From Bacteroidaceae bacterium (lineage in GTDB: Bacteria; Bacteroidota; Bacteroidia; Bacteroidales; Bacteroidaceae), in NCBI GenBank assembly GCA_017619585.1, contig JAFZSA010000023.1, positions 1-64,000 of the forward strand: a stretch of DNA of 64,000 bases. The letters run 5' to 3'. The position numbers and the translations under genes were made by a program. A model generated the notes under the pieces. That model was not told the DNA's origin. It saw only the letters and a program-made list of their open reading frames with translations, and did no database searches. Positions 6,131-14,594 of the stretch are shown piece by piece (position 1 is the stretch's first letter; each line of letters begins with the position of its first letter).

Positions 6131-8143
6131 TTATTTCACTATAACTTTCTTCTTGTTTATGATATACAAGCCAGAGGGCAGGCCGTCTGTGCCCTGCTTT
6201 GCACTCCTTACTTTCGCACCGCCGAGATTATACACGTCCGACGGCTTCTCACCGATTGACAAAGGAATTAAAATGTCCGAAGATTCCTTATAGGTAAAAT
6301 ACCCAGGACTACTTGTTCCACCGTCGATTCGGGCATATTCGCCACTGACATTATTCCAGTCAAAAGTCGTTCCTGCGCCACCGACAAGTTTGGGACAATC
6401 ATAAAACATGCCATTGGAGCTTGTCACATTCGACATATCCCAAAGGTCACTTGCATAAATCGTCGCCAGATTAGAACAACCACAGAACATATAGTCCAGA
6501 TATTCCGCGTTTTTTGTGTTGAAACCGCTCAGATCGAGGCTCGTCAGATTGGAGCAGCCATAGAACATATCAGACAAATACACCACACGATTCGTGTTGA
6601 AGCCACTCACATCAAGGCTCGTCAGGTTGGAACAAAATCCGAACATACACCACATCTCCTTCACTCTGTCCGTCTTGAAACCGCTCACATCAAGGCTCGT
6701 CAGATTGGAGCAGCCATAGAACATCTGACTCATACTCGTCACTTTCTCCGTATTCAAATACTCTAATCCCTTGATGAATTTCATATTTTTCCATCCAGCG
6801 AAAAACTCGCTCAGATTTCTTGGTCGGTAATCAGCAAACGACGGGTCGATGACACACTCTGTTACCTCCTCTTTATAATTTGCCAACTCTTTCATATCAG
6901 ACAGAATGATTCCTGAACGGGTGTCCTTCTCCTTGTCATAATACAAAGTCATTATCCCTTTGTCAAATACGGCATACCTGACTGGACTGTCGGGATATGC
7001 AGGCTGAATGCCAATAACGCCAGAAGAAGAAAATGGATCATAGTCATACCATCCTTCTGTACTATACATCGACACGTATGATTCAGTACCTCCCCATCCC
7101 CAATTCGCGTGGAAATATCCATTCTCATAGCCGTCTAAAACAAACGCATGACCAATATTCGAAATAGTAGGATAACCAGAAAAGTATATTGGACGGGCTT
7201 TTATTAACTCATCATAAATAATCTCTTCCCATTCGTCTGTGTCTAACCCCAAAGGGAAAATCAGTTCAGGCATATTATAGTCAAAGTATTGGCAATATGC
7301 TTGTGCCGCTAAAGATGACGACGAGGTACTAAGGCCCTTATCATAATCCATTTCAACGGCCGACCCGCAGAGTTGCATCAAAGTGGATATGGCATCAGCC
7401 TGCTCCTCACTAAAATCATTTACAGTCTCAACCACAAGTTCCCCGTCTTTGATATAAGGATTCCAAGTGAATGTATATTTTTCCAATATGTTTTCCCAGT
7501 CAATGGTTGTAACGGGAATAGCAGGCACTTCAATGTTTAATGTGCTTGTGGTATAGGCAGGAATAGCAGCCGTGGTCTGCTTGGGCCATTGCCAATAGTG
7601 CATGATTTGTGCCATCGCCGTAGCCACGCAACCCGTAAGGCAATGCTCTCCATCGACTTCGGGACATTTGTTGTTATAAGGATAACCTTGCGCAAACCAG
7701 CAGGTCAGCATCGGACTTATATTTTTCCTTTCCGATGCCGTCTTTCGTGCGGCCTTCACCTCCGGGTGCGCCCTCAGATACTCCACTTGCCTGGCATACC
7801 CTTCCATCCATGCCCGCATATTGCAGGGCATATTGTCGGCATCGAAATGGCCGTCGTATGAGTAGGCTAGCACATCGGGCATCCGCTCCTCACCGCTGAT
7901 GACCACATAGCCGCCATTGGCATCGTCGTTGAAAGCGTAGTACTCGTCACCACTGGTGGCAAGAGATAGCACTGGAGCCTTGCGCGGAGCCCTTCTTGCC
8001 GATGACTCAGAGTTAACAGACCGAGTCAGGAACGCATTGGCTTTCTCTCTGGCAGCATCTGTGGTTACATATTGTGCCGAAATGGGTAAACGGCTTGCCA
8101 ATAAGGCCAATAATACGAAGATAAAAGTGATTGATTTTCTCAT
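6131..8143 (-). CDS. C10-family cysteine protease with BspA-like (DUF285) repeats
   Basis: Secreted protease of 670 residues of the streptopain (SpeB) family. A signal peptide (about 1-23, ending ISAQ) and a pro-region are followed by a catalytic domain with the nucleophile in LTGCVATAMAQIMHYW (Cys near 172) and the His in GHAFVLDGYENG (near 331), then the typical HANWGWGG. Residues about 470-575 are BspA/DUF285 repeats of 26 residues (MF.GCSNLTSLD.SGF.T..), three to four copies, highly similar at DNA level. The C-terminus VYNLGGAKV...GLYIINKKKVIVK matches Bacteroidetes sorting/anchoring tails. Bacteroidales C10 enzymes such as interpain are host- or nutrient-directed proteases. A TATATTTG element lies about 50 nt upstream. 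The protease-BspA combination suggests surface display and adhesion. Confidence 0.9.
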   Translation of the reverse strand: MRKSITFIFVLLALLASRLPISAQYVTTDAAREKANAFLTRSVNSESSARRAPRKAPVLSLATSGDEYYAFNDDANGGYVVISGEERMPDVLAYSYDGHFDADNMPCNMRAWMEGYARQVEYLRAHPEVKAARKTASERKNISPMLTCWFAQGYPYNNKCPEVDGEHCLTGCVATAMAQIMHYWQWPKQTTAAIPAYTTSTLNIEVPAIPVTTIDWENILEKYTFTWNPYIKDGELVVETVNDFSEEQADAISTLMQLCGSAVEMDYDKGLSTSSSSLAAQAYCQYFDYNMPELIFPLGLDTDEWEEIIYDELIKARPIYFSGYPTISNIGHAFVLDGYENGYFHANWGWGGTESYVSMYSTEGWYDYDPFSSSGVIGIQPAYPDSPVRYAVFDKGIMTLYYDKEKDTRSGIILSDMKELANYKEEVTECVIDPSFADYRPRNLSEFFAGWKNMKFIKGLEYLNTEKVTSMSQMFYGCSNLTSLDVSGFKTDRVKEMWCMFGFCSNLTSLDVSGFNTNRVVYLSDMFYGCSNLTSLDLSGFNTKNAEYLDYMFCGCSNLATIYASDLWDMSNVTSSNGMFYDCPKLVGGAGTTFDWNNVSGEYARIDGGTSSPGYFTYKESSDILIPLSIGEKPSDVYNLGGAKVRSAKQGTDGLPSGLYIINKKKVIVK

Positions 8144-8191
8144 AATGATACAAGATTAGTGTTAAAAGACATCGCTTGCGTTAATTTTGTG

Positions 8192-8199
8192 CAAATATA
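8192..8199 (-). promoter_or_regulatory. -7 element TATATTTG for the C10 protease gene
   Basis: Perfect TAnnTTTG match on the minus strand, 49 nt upstream of the ATG at 8143. No convincing -33 element was seen at the usual spacing. Confidence 0.55.
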
Positions 8200-8263
8200 C
8201 ATAAAGTTTTCGGGTAACATGGCATTATTTAGGAGTGCGAGTGCAAAAATAGTGATAATATCT

Positions 8264-8316
8264 GAAACTACGGCTTCTGGACTGCCGAAAAGCCCGATGC
8301 CGTCATCAGTAGTTTC
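8264..8316. other. GC-rich inverted repeat / possible coding remnant
   Basis: An 8-bp perfect inverted repeat (GAAACTAC/GTAGTTTC) encloses a GC-rich 37-nt core with further GGC/GCC pairs in an otherwise AT-rich gap. The same bases read NYGFWTAEKPDAVISS in one frame without a start codon, with codon choice like that of neighbouring genes. Either reading, a hairpin or a decayed gene end, is possible. Confidence 0.35.
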
Positions 8317-8547
8317 AAAGAACTTCCTGTGGTGACAAATACATTGCTATTTAGTTTAGGTTATGGATATTTAATATGGGAATAAACTAAACCAAGCTGT
8401 GTATTATCAAGCCGAGCTGTCTGCTTCTTTTTTCTTTTGGACGGCCAAAGTGTTATATTGAATGACTAAAAAGCTACTTTTTATATAAAATGTGCCATAA
8501 AGATGAGGATTTTTAGCAAAACATGTATCAGGTAATAATTTTTTTAT

Positions 8548-8555
8548 TACTTTTG
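8548..8555 (+). promoter_or_regulatory. -7 element TACTTTTG for the AbiE operon
   Basis: TAnnTTTG match 17 nt upstream of the ATG at 8573; the leader would be about 10 nt. The -33 position is AT-rich without a clear TTG. AbiEi antitoxins often repress their own promoter, so operator repeats might be expected, but none is obvious. Confidence 0.5.
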
Positions 8556-8572
8556 CAACAAAAAGTATCGAT

Positions 8573-9376
8573 ATGACTCTTCAGAAGTGGATAAAGGATA
8601 GGGCAATTCATGGGTATCCTACATTCTCAATAGAGGATGTAAGAGGGACAGGAATGTACTCTTCTGAACAGATAATGAAGAATGAACTTAACAGGCTATG
8701 TTCAAATAAGATTATAGTCAATGTGTATCGAGGTTTTTATGTTATCATTCCTGTTCATTACGTTCTTCGTGGTTCTGTACCTGCAACCTATTATATAGAC
8801 CAACTGATGACTTATCTTAGCAAGCCATATTATGTATGTATGCTAAGTGCGGCGGAATTACTTGGTGTGGCACATCAACGACCACAGCAGTTTTCTGTGA
8901 TGACAACATATCCAAGGCGTCAGTTAGTGACAACTCGAAATGTAACTACCGACTGGTTTTATCGTGATACATTGCCGGAAGATGCGCTAATAATAAAGAA
9001 TACAGAAACAGGAACAATCCGAATTTCAAATTCTCTTTTGACGGCAGCTGATCTTGTACAGAACCAGCAGCATGTTGGTGGACTGTCTCGCGTTGCTACC
9101 ATACTTGAAGAACTGACAGAACAGATTGATATCAACAGCCAGTTCCAGACGCTGATACCTTACGTTAAGACTGTGACTTGGCAACGTCTTGGTTTCATCC
9201 TTGAAAACGTCATCGAAGATAAGGAAACTGCAGATAAACTTTATGAGCTGCTTCGTGCTTCATCTGCCCGTATGGTTTATAAGCCATTAAGTACATCGGC
9301 AGAAGATAATCCATCATCTAGAGACAACCGATGGAAGATAAATATTAATGTAGAAATAGAAACAGACGATATATGA
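8573..9376 (+). CDS. abiEi: AbiEi-family type IV antitoxin
   Basis: Antitoxin of an AbiE-type toxin-antitoxin system, 267 residues. The N-terminal part (about 1-60) resembles a winged helix-turn-helix used for DNA binding and autoregulation (FSIEDVRGTGMYSSEQIMKNELNRL, then a GFYVIIP wing-like strand). It is followed by the AbiEi body with YYVCMLSAAELLGVAHQRPQ and PRRQLVTTRNV, characteristic of the family. In known AbiE systems the antitoxin does not bind the toxin but counteracts it and represses the operon. The stop overlaps the toxin start by four bases (ATGA, 9373-9376), implying translational coupling. The tail after about 245 is hydrophilic and poorly conserved. Confidence 0.85.
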   Translation: MTLQKWIKDRAIHGYPTFSIEDVRGTGMYSSEQIMKNELNRLCSNKIIVNVYRGFYVIIPVHYVLRGSVPATYYIDQLMTYLSKPYYVCMLSAAELLGVAHQRPQQFSVMTTYPRRQLVTTRNVTTDWFYRDTLPEDALIIKNTETGTIRISNSLLTAADLVQNQQHVGGLSRVATILEELTEQIDINSQFQTLIPYVKTVTWQRLGFILENVIEDKETADKLYELLRASSARMVYKPLSTSAEDNPSSRDNRWKININVEIETDDI

Positions 9377-10191
9377 TAAACAGAGCAGCGATACAACAGT
9401 GGAGCGAACATGCTCCATGGATAGATAATGCTCAGATTGAACAAGACCTAATTATTTGCCGAGCCTTGGTTTCCATATTTAGCGATGAGTTCCTTGCATC
9501 GCAGTTAGCATTCCGAGGAGGAACTGCACTCCATAAACTATATCTGTCGCCACAACCTCGTTATAGCGAAGACATAGATTTGGTTCAGATAAATCCTGGA
9601 CCTATCAAGCCTATTATGTATAGACTTGGCGAAGTGCTTGACTGGTTGCCCGACAGAGTAACCAAACAGAAACGATACAACAATACGATGCTGTTTCGTG
9701 TGGAGTCAGAAATACCGCCTACGGTACAGATACGCCTGAAAGTAGAAATCAATTGCTTCGAGCATTTCAATGTTCTTGGTTTAACAAAGATTCCATTCCG
9801 AGTGGAGAACTCTTGGTTTACGGGTGAGGCGGATCTTACTACATACCTTTTTGAAGAATTGTTGGGAACCAAACTTCGTGCGCTTTATCAGCGCAAGAAA
9901 GGCCGTGACCTCTTTGACCTATATATTGCCTTACAGCGTAAGGAAGTGGATGTTGATAAAGTCCTTCAATGTTACAAGAAATACATGGAGTTTGTGGTTG
10001 ACAAGGCTCCATCTTACAAACAGTTTGTCAATAACATGCAGGAGAAGATGGAAGACGCTGAGTTTACCAACGATATGCAATCCCTTCTGCGTCCAGGTAT
10101 AACATTCAATGCGAGTGATGCCTATCCGCTGATTTATGAAACCTTTATAGATAAGATGGAGGGGAAGAGGGAAGTTGGAGGGTTTTTGTGA
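9373..10191 (+). CDS. abiEii: AbiEii-family nucleotidyltransferase toxin
   Basis: Toxin partner of the AbiE pair, 272 residues. The nucleotidyltransferase signature is intact: FRGGTALHKLYL (Gly49-Gly50) and RYSEDIDLV (Asp67, Asp69), with downstream KLRALYQRKKGRDLFDLY near 165-185 as in AbiEii/AbiGii proteins. Related toxins (MenT, AbiEii) transfer nucleotides to tRNA or other targets and stop growth during phage infection. The frame begins at the ATGA overlap with the antitoxin. All motifs look functional, so the pair is predicted to be active. Confidence 0.88.
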   Translation: MINRAAIQQWSEHAPWIDNAQIEQDLIICRALVSIFSDEFLASQLAFRGGTALHKLYLSPQPRYSEDIDLVQINPGPIKPIMYRLGEVLDWLPDRVTKQKRYNNTMLFRVESEIPPTVQIRLKVEINCFEHFNVLGLTKIPFRVENSWFTGEADLTTYLFEELLGTKLRALYQRKKGRDLFDLYIALQRKEVDVDKVLQCYKKYMEFVVDKAPSYKQFVNNMQEKMEDAEFTNDMQSLLRPGITFNASDAYPLIYETFIDKMEGKREVGGFL

Positions 10192-10236
10192 CACAGTAAC
10201 TTTTGTCTTAAAAAACAATTTGTTAATAATAGACTT

Positions 10237-11451
10237 ATGGATATTTTGCAGCAGTTATTAATGAGTGTCAAAGGTGTTCTCGAAACAGAAAAGGCAGAGA
10301 AAGAGAGATGTGAAAGAAATGGAGATTCGTTCAACCTTTTTACATCTCTTAATCAAAGCACTAGTGAGATAATACATTCAAGAATGATAGCAGAACTGCT
10401 TAATCCCAAAGGGACACATGGCAGAGGGCCTTTGTTCTTGAACAAATTCATGTCGCTTTATAATTTTGAGTTTGCCTTTGACATTGAATCCGTGTCAGTA
10501 TCCACAGAGTTTGATATCGGTCCAATTTCAAAGAATTTCACGTCAGGTGGTAGGATTGACATATTGATTACAGATGCAGATAATAACGCTTTAATTATTG
10601 AGAATAAAATCTATGCAACAGATCAGAAGAATCAATTGCTTAGATATGCAAATTATGCCAAAAGCCAAAAATATAATTATAGGATTGTTTACTTGTCTTT
10701 GGATTGTCATGAACCGTCAGAATTCTCCACGGGGAAAAATCCAAAGTATGACTATGTATTGTTTTCATATGAGGAAGATATTATTCCTTGGTTAGACTAT
10801 TGTATGCAGGTTTGTTCTCCTGAAGGTACTTTATTCAGTTCTTTATTTCAATATTCACAATGTATAAAAGAATTATTGAATCTTATGAATGAAAATAACA
10901 AAAAGGCAATTATAGAGATTGCGACAAATGAAAAGAATATCAACTCTGTCTTGGCTTTGTTTAATAACGAACATAGCATAAAGAAAAGAATTATTGAAGA
11001 TTTTGTAGATAAATTATGTACAAAAGCAGAAGAAATGGGATTTGAGACAGATGTTGATGAACATTTTGGTGAATATGCCGGTTTCATCTCATTTAGTATT
11101 CCATCGCAATCTGACAAGTGGGCTTTGTTTATTGGAAGTGATAAAAAAAATGCTAAAGATGTCTATTATGGTATATACTTGCTGAACGATAAAAAAACAA
11201 CAATAAAAAAAGCAGACTTGCCAATTATCCCTCACCTCTGGAATGTTTTTGAACAGGAGAAAAATTGTCCCTGTGGTTGGAGCTTCTTTTGGAGTCAATC
11301 AGGTGAGAAATATTCTGGAAATTGGTTTGATTGGTATAATAATGAAACGCTACAAGCAATGATTAATGGAGAACTTCTGAACTTTATTATTGAAGACATT
11401 TTCATGCCGATACAAGAACAGAATGTATTCAAAATTCTAAACCAATATTAA
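10237..11451 (+). CDS. PD-(D/E)XK nuclease superfamily protein
   Basis: A 404-residue protein whose first half resembles the PDDEXK_4-type nuclease family: SEIIHSRMIAELLNPKGTHGRGPLFLNKF near 45-75, then the putative catalytic set GGRIDIL (Asp108) and IIENKI (Glu122, Lys124), followed by DQKNQLLRYANYAK. The second half (about 220-404) is unassigned and aromatic-rich. It lies 45 nt downstream of the AbiE toxin on the same strand and is clearly AT-richer than the core genes, suggesting acquisition. Such proteins occur in defence or mobile contexts; the substrate is unknown. It could be an orphan restriction-like nuclease or a partner of the next gene (27 nt away). Confidence 0.7.
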   Translation: MDILQQLLMSVKGVLETEKAEKERCERNGDSFNLFTSLNQSTSEIIHSRMIAELLNPKGTHGRGPLFLNKFMSLYNFEFAFDIESVSVSTEFDIGPISKNFTSGGRIDILITDADNNALIIENKIYATDQKNQLLRYANYAKSQKYNYRIVYLSLDCHEPSEFSTGKNPKYDYVLFSYEEDIIPWLDYCMQVCSPEGTLFSSLFQYSQCIKELLNLMNENNKKAIIEIATNEKNINSVLALFNNEHSIKKRIIEDFVDKLCTKAEEMGFETDVDEHFGEYAGFISFSIPSQSDKWALFIGSDKKNAKDVYYGIYLLNDKKTTIKKADLPIIPHLWNVFEQEKNCPCGWSFFWSQSGEKYSGNWFDWYNNETLQAMINGELLNFIIEDIFMPIQEQNVFKILNQY

Positions 11452-11478
11452 TAAAGACTGGTTGAAACTTTTTCTCCA

Positions 11479-12144
11479 ATGAATCAAATAGAACAACTTC
11501 GCGCGTTAATGACTCTTGATGCCGACATGAATACATCAGACATTGAGAGACGTTTTGAACAAATAGCAAAGATGCTATTTGAATATTTTGCTATTCAAAA
11601 GGGCGAGACGAAGTATCTTTTTAAAGAGATTGAATTCTACTTTTACAACAAGAATCATCATGATATTATCACTCATCCGCGAGTGTCAAAACCTTTATGC
11701 TGGTATGTTAATGACTTTGGAGGTATAGACCTTAATTTTTCAAGTAATATAGAGTTTAATTGTCGGTACAATGAGAAAGGCAAGATTATCAAGAAGTATG
11801 TTTTGGATGATAGTGCATACTTTGGTGGTGTCCTCGTTCGTCAGTTGATAGAAAAAGAAAGTGACGAGGTCTTGAAAGGCCCATTGGCTTGTGCTGAGTT
11901 GTTCCGCGGTTATGATGCTTTTGGCATCAATTTGAGTGAAGATATACCAGTCCTTGTGGAGTGTGATAATGGGAAGACAGAGTCCATAACTACAAAATCT
12001 CGTGTTAATATTTTGAGATCAAATCAAATTGCAGAGAAGAAAGTCGACAATATTCTTTACGCTTATTCAGAATACCCGGAAAAGGAGAAACTGTACAAAG
12101 ATTTTTGTGATTTCATAGAGAAACCTTATGGTTATTTGCGATAA
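11479..12144 (+). CDS. Hypothetical protein, possible alkyladenine-DNA-glycosylase-like fold
   Basis: 221 residues, no signal peptide or membrane segment. I do not recognise it firmly. Order and spacing of motifs resemble the AAG/3-methyladenine glycosylase fold: FKEIEFYFYNKNHHDIITHPR (Glu50, Glu52, His60, His61, His66) corresponds to the (E)xEAY...D.A.H segment; YFGGVLVRQLIE to the AVLIRA strand; and LKGPLACAELFRGY to the GPG.L..AL helix. This is inference from pattern only. The gene follows the PD-(D/E)XK gene by 27 nt and shares its AT-rich composition. If correct, a base-excision enzyme next to a nuclease would fit DNA repair or defence against modified DNA. Confidence 0.5.
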   Translation: MNQIEQLRALMTLDADMNTSDIERRFEQIAKMLFEYFAIQKGETKYLFKEIEFYFYNKNHHDIITHPRVSKPLCWYVNDFGGIDLNFSSNIEFNCRYNEKGKIIKKYVLDDSAYFGGVLVRQLIEKESDEVLKGPLACAELFRGYDAFGINLSEDIPVLVECDNGKTESITTKSRVNILRSNQIAEKKVDNILYAYSEYPEKEKLYKDFCDFIEKPYGYLR

Positions 12145-12169
12145 ACGACTTCATGATAATATTGCCGAA

Positions 12170-12937
12170 TCATGGTCTAATATACCTCACGGCTCCTCCA
12201 CTTCCAAAGGGATAATCTGAAATATCTTTGTTTAAGTATGGAGAATCTTCTATGAGTTTACCTTCAAAGACACATCGTTCTTTATCAAACGTCGTACCAT
12301 CTTCTGCAACTGTTGTCCAATGCCAGGAATTGACCTCTATGACGCTACGGACAACTCCTTTATAAACGCCTAGTACATACTTAACCTCGTGAGGTGCATT
12401 TTTACTAATCTTCCAATACTTTCGGGTAGCTTCATAAATGTCAAGCCTGCGATATATCCCATTCGCTTTTGCTTGATTGAAACTTCTATTTAGACTAACT
12501 AATAGCAATGTCTCACCATGATTTATGTTTATTTTCGAACAATTGTATATGGCATTTATTTCATAAACGTCTTTAATACCTTCATCCCATTGATGATGAC
12601 CAGCAACAATATTTGTCAATTGATTTATCTTGTTAAATTTGCTGTAGGTTAATAAATCGATGAGCGTAGATTCCACAATATAGGCAACCTCTTCTGTTAA
12701 GTTATGTCGTATGATATAGAGGTTGACTTGTTTCCCTTCTTGCAGAATATCCCGGATTTTATCAAGTTTAAGGCTTTCGTCTTCTTCGTTTAGAGCGTCT
12801 TTTGCATGTCGAAATACTCTGTTTCCTTTTCCTTTGCCGATATAGAAAATCTTATTGTCTCTTGGATCAACTAAAGCGTAAACATAATATGCGAGAGCTT
12901 CAATGGTCTGTTGGTCGAAGGTATTGATAACGCTCAT
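12170..12937 (-). CDS. GIY-YIG (LEM-3-like) domain protein
   Basis: A 255-residue protein with an N-terminal GIY-YIG nuclease-like domain: YVYALVD (18-24) in place of GIY, FYIGKGKGNRVFRH (31-44), and the metal-site Glu in YIVEST (Glu89). The KGKGNR form is typical of the LEM-3-like subfamily. The C-terminal half (about 135-255) includes LLVSLN and VLGVYKGVVRSVIEV, which recalls PUA/ASCH-like folds that bind nucleic acid. It follows mnmE by 20 nt on the same strand and probably shares its transcript. It converges with the gene ending at 12144. Cellular role unknown; DNA cleavage is inferred from the domain. Confidence 0.72.
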   Translation of the reverse strand: MSVINTFDQQTIEALAYYVYALVDPRDNKIFYIGKGKGNRVFRHAKDALNEEDESLKLDKIRDILQEGKQVNLYIIRHNLTEEVAYIVESTLIDLLTYSKFNKINQLTNIVAGHHQWDEGIKDVYEINAIYNCSKININHGETLLLVSLNRSFNQAKANGIYRRLDIYEATRKYWKISKNAPHEVKYVLGVYKGVVRSVIEVNSWHWTTVAEDGTTFDKERCVFEGKLIEDSPYLNKDISDYPFGSGGAVRYIRP

Positions 12938-12957
12938 AATATCTCTTTTTTAGAAAC

Positions 12958-14298
12958 TTACTTTCCGATGCAGAAGTTGCGGAAGATGTTCTGAAGGACT
13001 TCGTCTGAGGTTATCTCTCCGCCGGTGATTTCGCCAAGGAAGTGAAGGCACTCGCGAAGGTCCTGGGCAATAAGGTCGTTGGGAACCTCTTCGCGAATAG
13101 ATTTTATAGCTCGCGATAATGCCAGATGAGATTTGGTAAGAGCTTCGTAATGACGGACATTGGTGACGATGGTGTCATTCTCCTTAATCTCGGGGATGGC
13201 AGCCGTGCGCACCAAAGCCTCGGTGAGCAGGTCCATGCCGTCGCCAGTGACGGAGGAGATATGAAAGACATTGTCCGTGGGCATCTTGTGATAAAGGAAT
13301 GAGGCGCTGGGAAGGGTCTGGTCGCACTTGTTGACAACCTTCAGGACGGGTTTGCCATCGGGTATCCTGATGTCGGGGAACTGATTGTCGGAATCTGTGA
13401 GCAGCAGGATGATATCAGCGCGCTCGGCAGCCTGAATGCTACGCTCAATACCCATCCTCTCTATCTGGTCACGCGTCTTGCGGATACCTGCCGTATCAAT
13501 GAAACGGAAGGTGGTTCCCTGAATCTGAATGACGTCTTCTATGACGTCACGTGTGGTACCCTGAATGCTGGAGACAATGGCTTTGTCCTCGTGCAGGAGG
13601 GTGTTCAGAAGCGTACTCTTACCTACGTTGGGAGCTCCGATGATGGCTACGGAAACGCCGTTCTTGATGGCGTTGCCAACCTTGAACGACTGACGCAGGC
13701 CATTGATATGCTTCTGTATGTTCTGTGCCGTCTGTAGCAGTTGCTCGCGCTCGGTAAAGGTGATATCCTGATCAGAGAAGTCCAGTTCCAGTTCCAGGAG
13801 GGATGTCAGCTTGAGCAGTTGCTGGCGCAGGTCTTCCAGATCGTTACGGAAGTTACCCCTGAGCTGGCTCATTGCCATGTTATGGGCAGCACGGTTGGTG
13901 GCAGCAATAAGGTCGGCAACGGATTCAGCCTGTGAGAGGTCCATCTTGCCGTTCATGAAGGCACGCTGGGTGAATTCACCCGGCAGAGCCTGACGGGCAC
14001 CGCTCTCCATAAGCAGGTTCAGAATCTGCTGGACGATGTAGTATCCGCCGTGGCAGCTGATCTCTGTGCTGTCCTCGCCCGTATAGGAATGCGGGGCGCG
14101 GAAGACGGACACCAGGACGTGGTCTACGTTCTCCTTCACCTCGCAGAAGTGCAGGGTATAGCCTTTGGCCTTGGAGATATCCTTCTTAAGGATAGCATTG
14201 GTTATCTCTATAGCCTGCGGTCCACTGACCCTGACTACGGCAATGGCACCACCGGAGGCGGTGGAAAGAGCGCATATGGTATCGCTGTTCATGTTCAT
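12958..14298 (-). CDS. mnmE: tRNA modification GTPase MnmE
   Basis: With MnmG, MnmE makes 5-carboxymethylaminomethyluridine at position 34 of certain tRNAs in the cytoplasm. It has the N-terminal tetrahydrofolate-binding domain (SGGAIAVVRVSGPQA, SCHGGYYIVQQIL), a G domain with GAPNVGKST (G1, near 223), GTTRD (G2), DTAG (G3) and NKCD (G4), and the C-terminal FCIGK with the conserved Cys. Length, about 446 residues, is normal. I place the start at 14298 because that ATG overlaps the stop of the upstream DUF3784 gene as ATGA; an in-frame ATG at 14313 would overlap more, and one at 14292 is also possible. Confidence 0.95.
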   Translation of the reverse strand: MNMNSDTICALSTASGGAIAVVRVSGPQAIEITNAILKKDISKAKGYTLHFCEVKENVDHVLVSVFRAPHSYTGEDSTEISCHGGYYIVQQILNLLMESGARQALPGEFTQRAFMNGKMDLSQAESVADLIAATNRAAHNMAMSQLRGNFRNDLEDLRQQLLKLTSLLELELDFSDQDITFTEREQLLQTAQNIQKHINGLRQSFKVGNAIKNGVSVAIIGAPNVGKSTLLNTLLHEDKAIVSSIQGTTRDVIEDVIQIQGTTFRFIDTAGIRKTRDQIERMGIERSIQAAERADIILLLTDSDNQFPDIRIPDGKPVLKVVNKCDQTLPSASFLYHKMPTDNVFHISSVTGDGMDLLTEALVRTAAIPEIKENDTIVTNVRHYEALTKSHLALSRAIKSIREEVPNDLIAQDLRECLHFLGEITGGEITSDEVLQNIFRNFCIGK

Positions 14299-14594
14299 TT
14301 CTTCTTTGCCCATGTGTTAGCTAGAGTTACATAAACGAATATGACAATTAAGAAAATGGGGGAGGTAAGGTTTATTACTTCGTTGTCCCTGATGAATGGC
14401 ATTACGCAAAAGAATATACTTGCTAAAAACAGCATGGCTGCAGTAAGCAGTCGCAGACGTTTAATATTGACTTTCTTACGTTTCTCTTCTGATGCCGTAT
14501 TATAGCCTGCCATTAAACCATCGCCTTTGCCAGTCAGAATGACGATGGCAAAGAAAATGATGATTGCAGAAATAACGAAGCTTATTACTATCAT
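14295..14594 (-). CDS. DUF3784-type small membrane protein
   Basis: A 99-residue membrane protein with predicted helices at about 2-22, 48-67 and 75-94. LMAGYNTASEEKRKKVNIKRLRL matches DUF3784, a family of small membrane proteins of unknown role. It overlaps the nucleoside phosphorylase upstream by four bases (14591-14594) and mnmE downstream by four bases (14295-14298), so it is tightly coupled in the operon. Confidence 0.75.
   Translation of the reverse strand: MIVISFVISAIIIFFAIVILTGKGDGLMAGYNTASEEKRKKVNIKRLRLLTAAMLFLASIFFCVMPFIRDNEVINLTSPIFLIVIFVYVTLANTWAKKK

Larger units (their letters stand above)
8144..8572. other. 429-bp gene-free gap with divergent promoters, a hairpin and a short open stretch
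   Basis: The gap separates the C10 protease from the AbiE genes. It holds a TATATTTG element on the minus strand (8192-8199) and TACTTTTG on the plus strand (8548-8555). A GC-richer island at 8264-8316 has an inverted repeat, GAAACTAC (8264-8271) with GTAGTTTC (8309-8316). Overlapping it, one plus-strand frame is open without a start codon for 39 codons (8266-8385, NYGFWTAEKPDAVISSF..., ending LIWE). This may be a gene remnant or chance. The rest is AT-rich and nothing else was recognised. Confidence 0.5.

Noticed and set aside
6481..6740. Transposon-like repeat from the near-identical DNA blocks
   Set aside because: The repetition is explained by the BspA-type protein repeats and keeps a 78-nt period in frame.
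8144..8572. tRNA attachment site or integrase scar for the accessory block
   Set aside because: No tRNA gene, integrase or flanking direct repeat of useful length was found around 8.2-13 kb.
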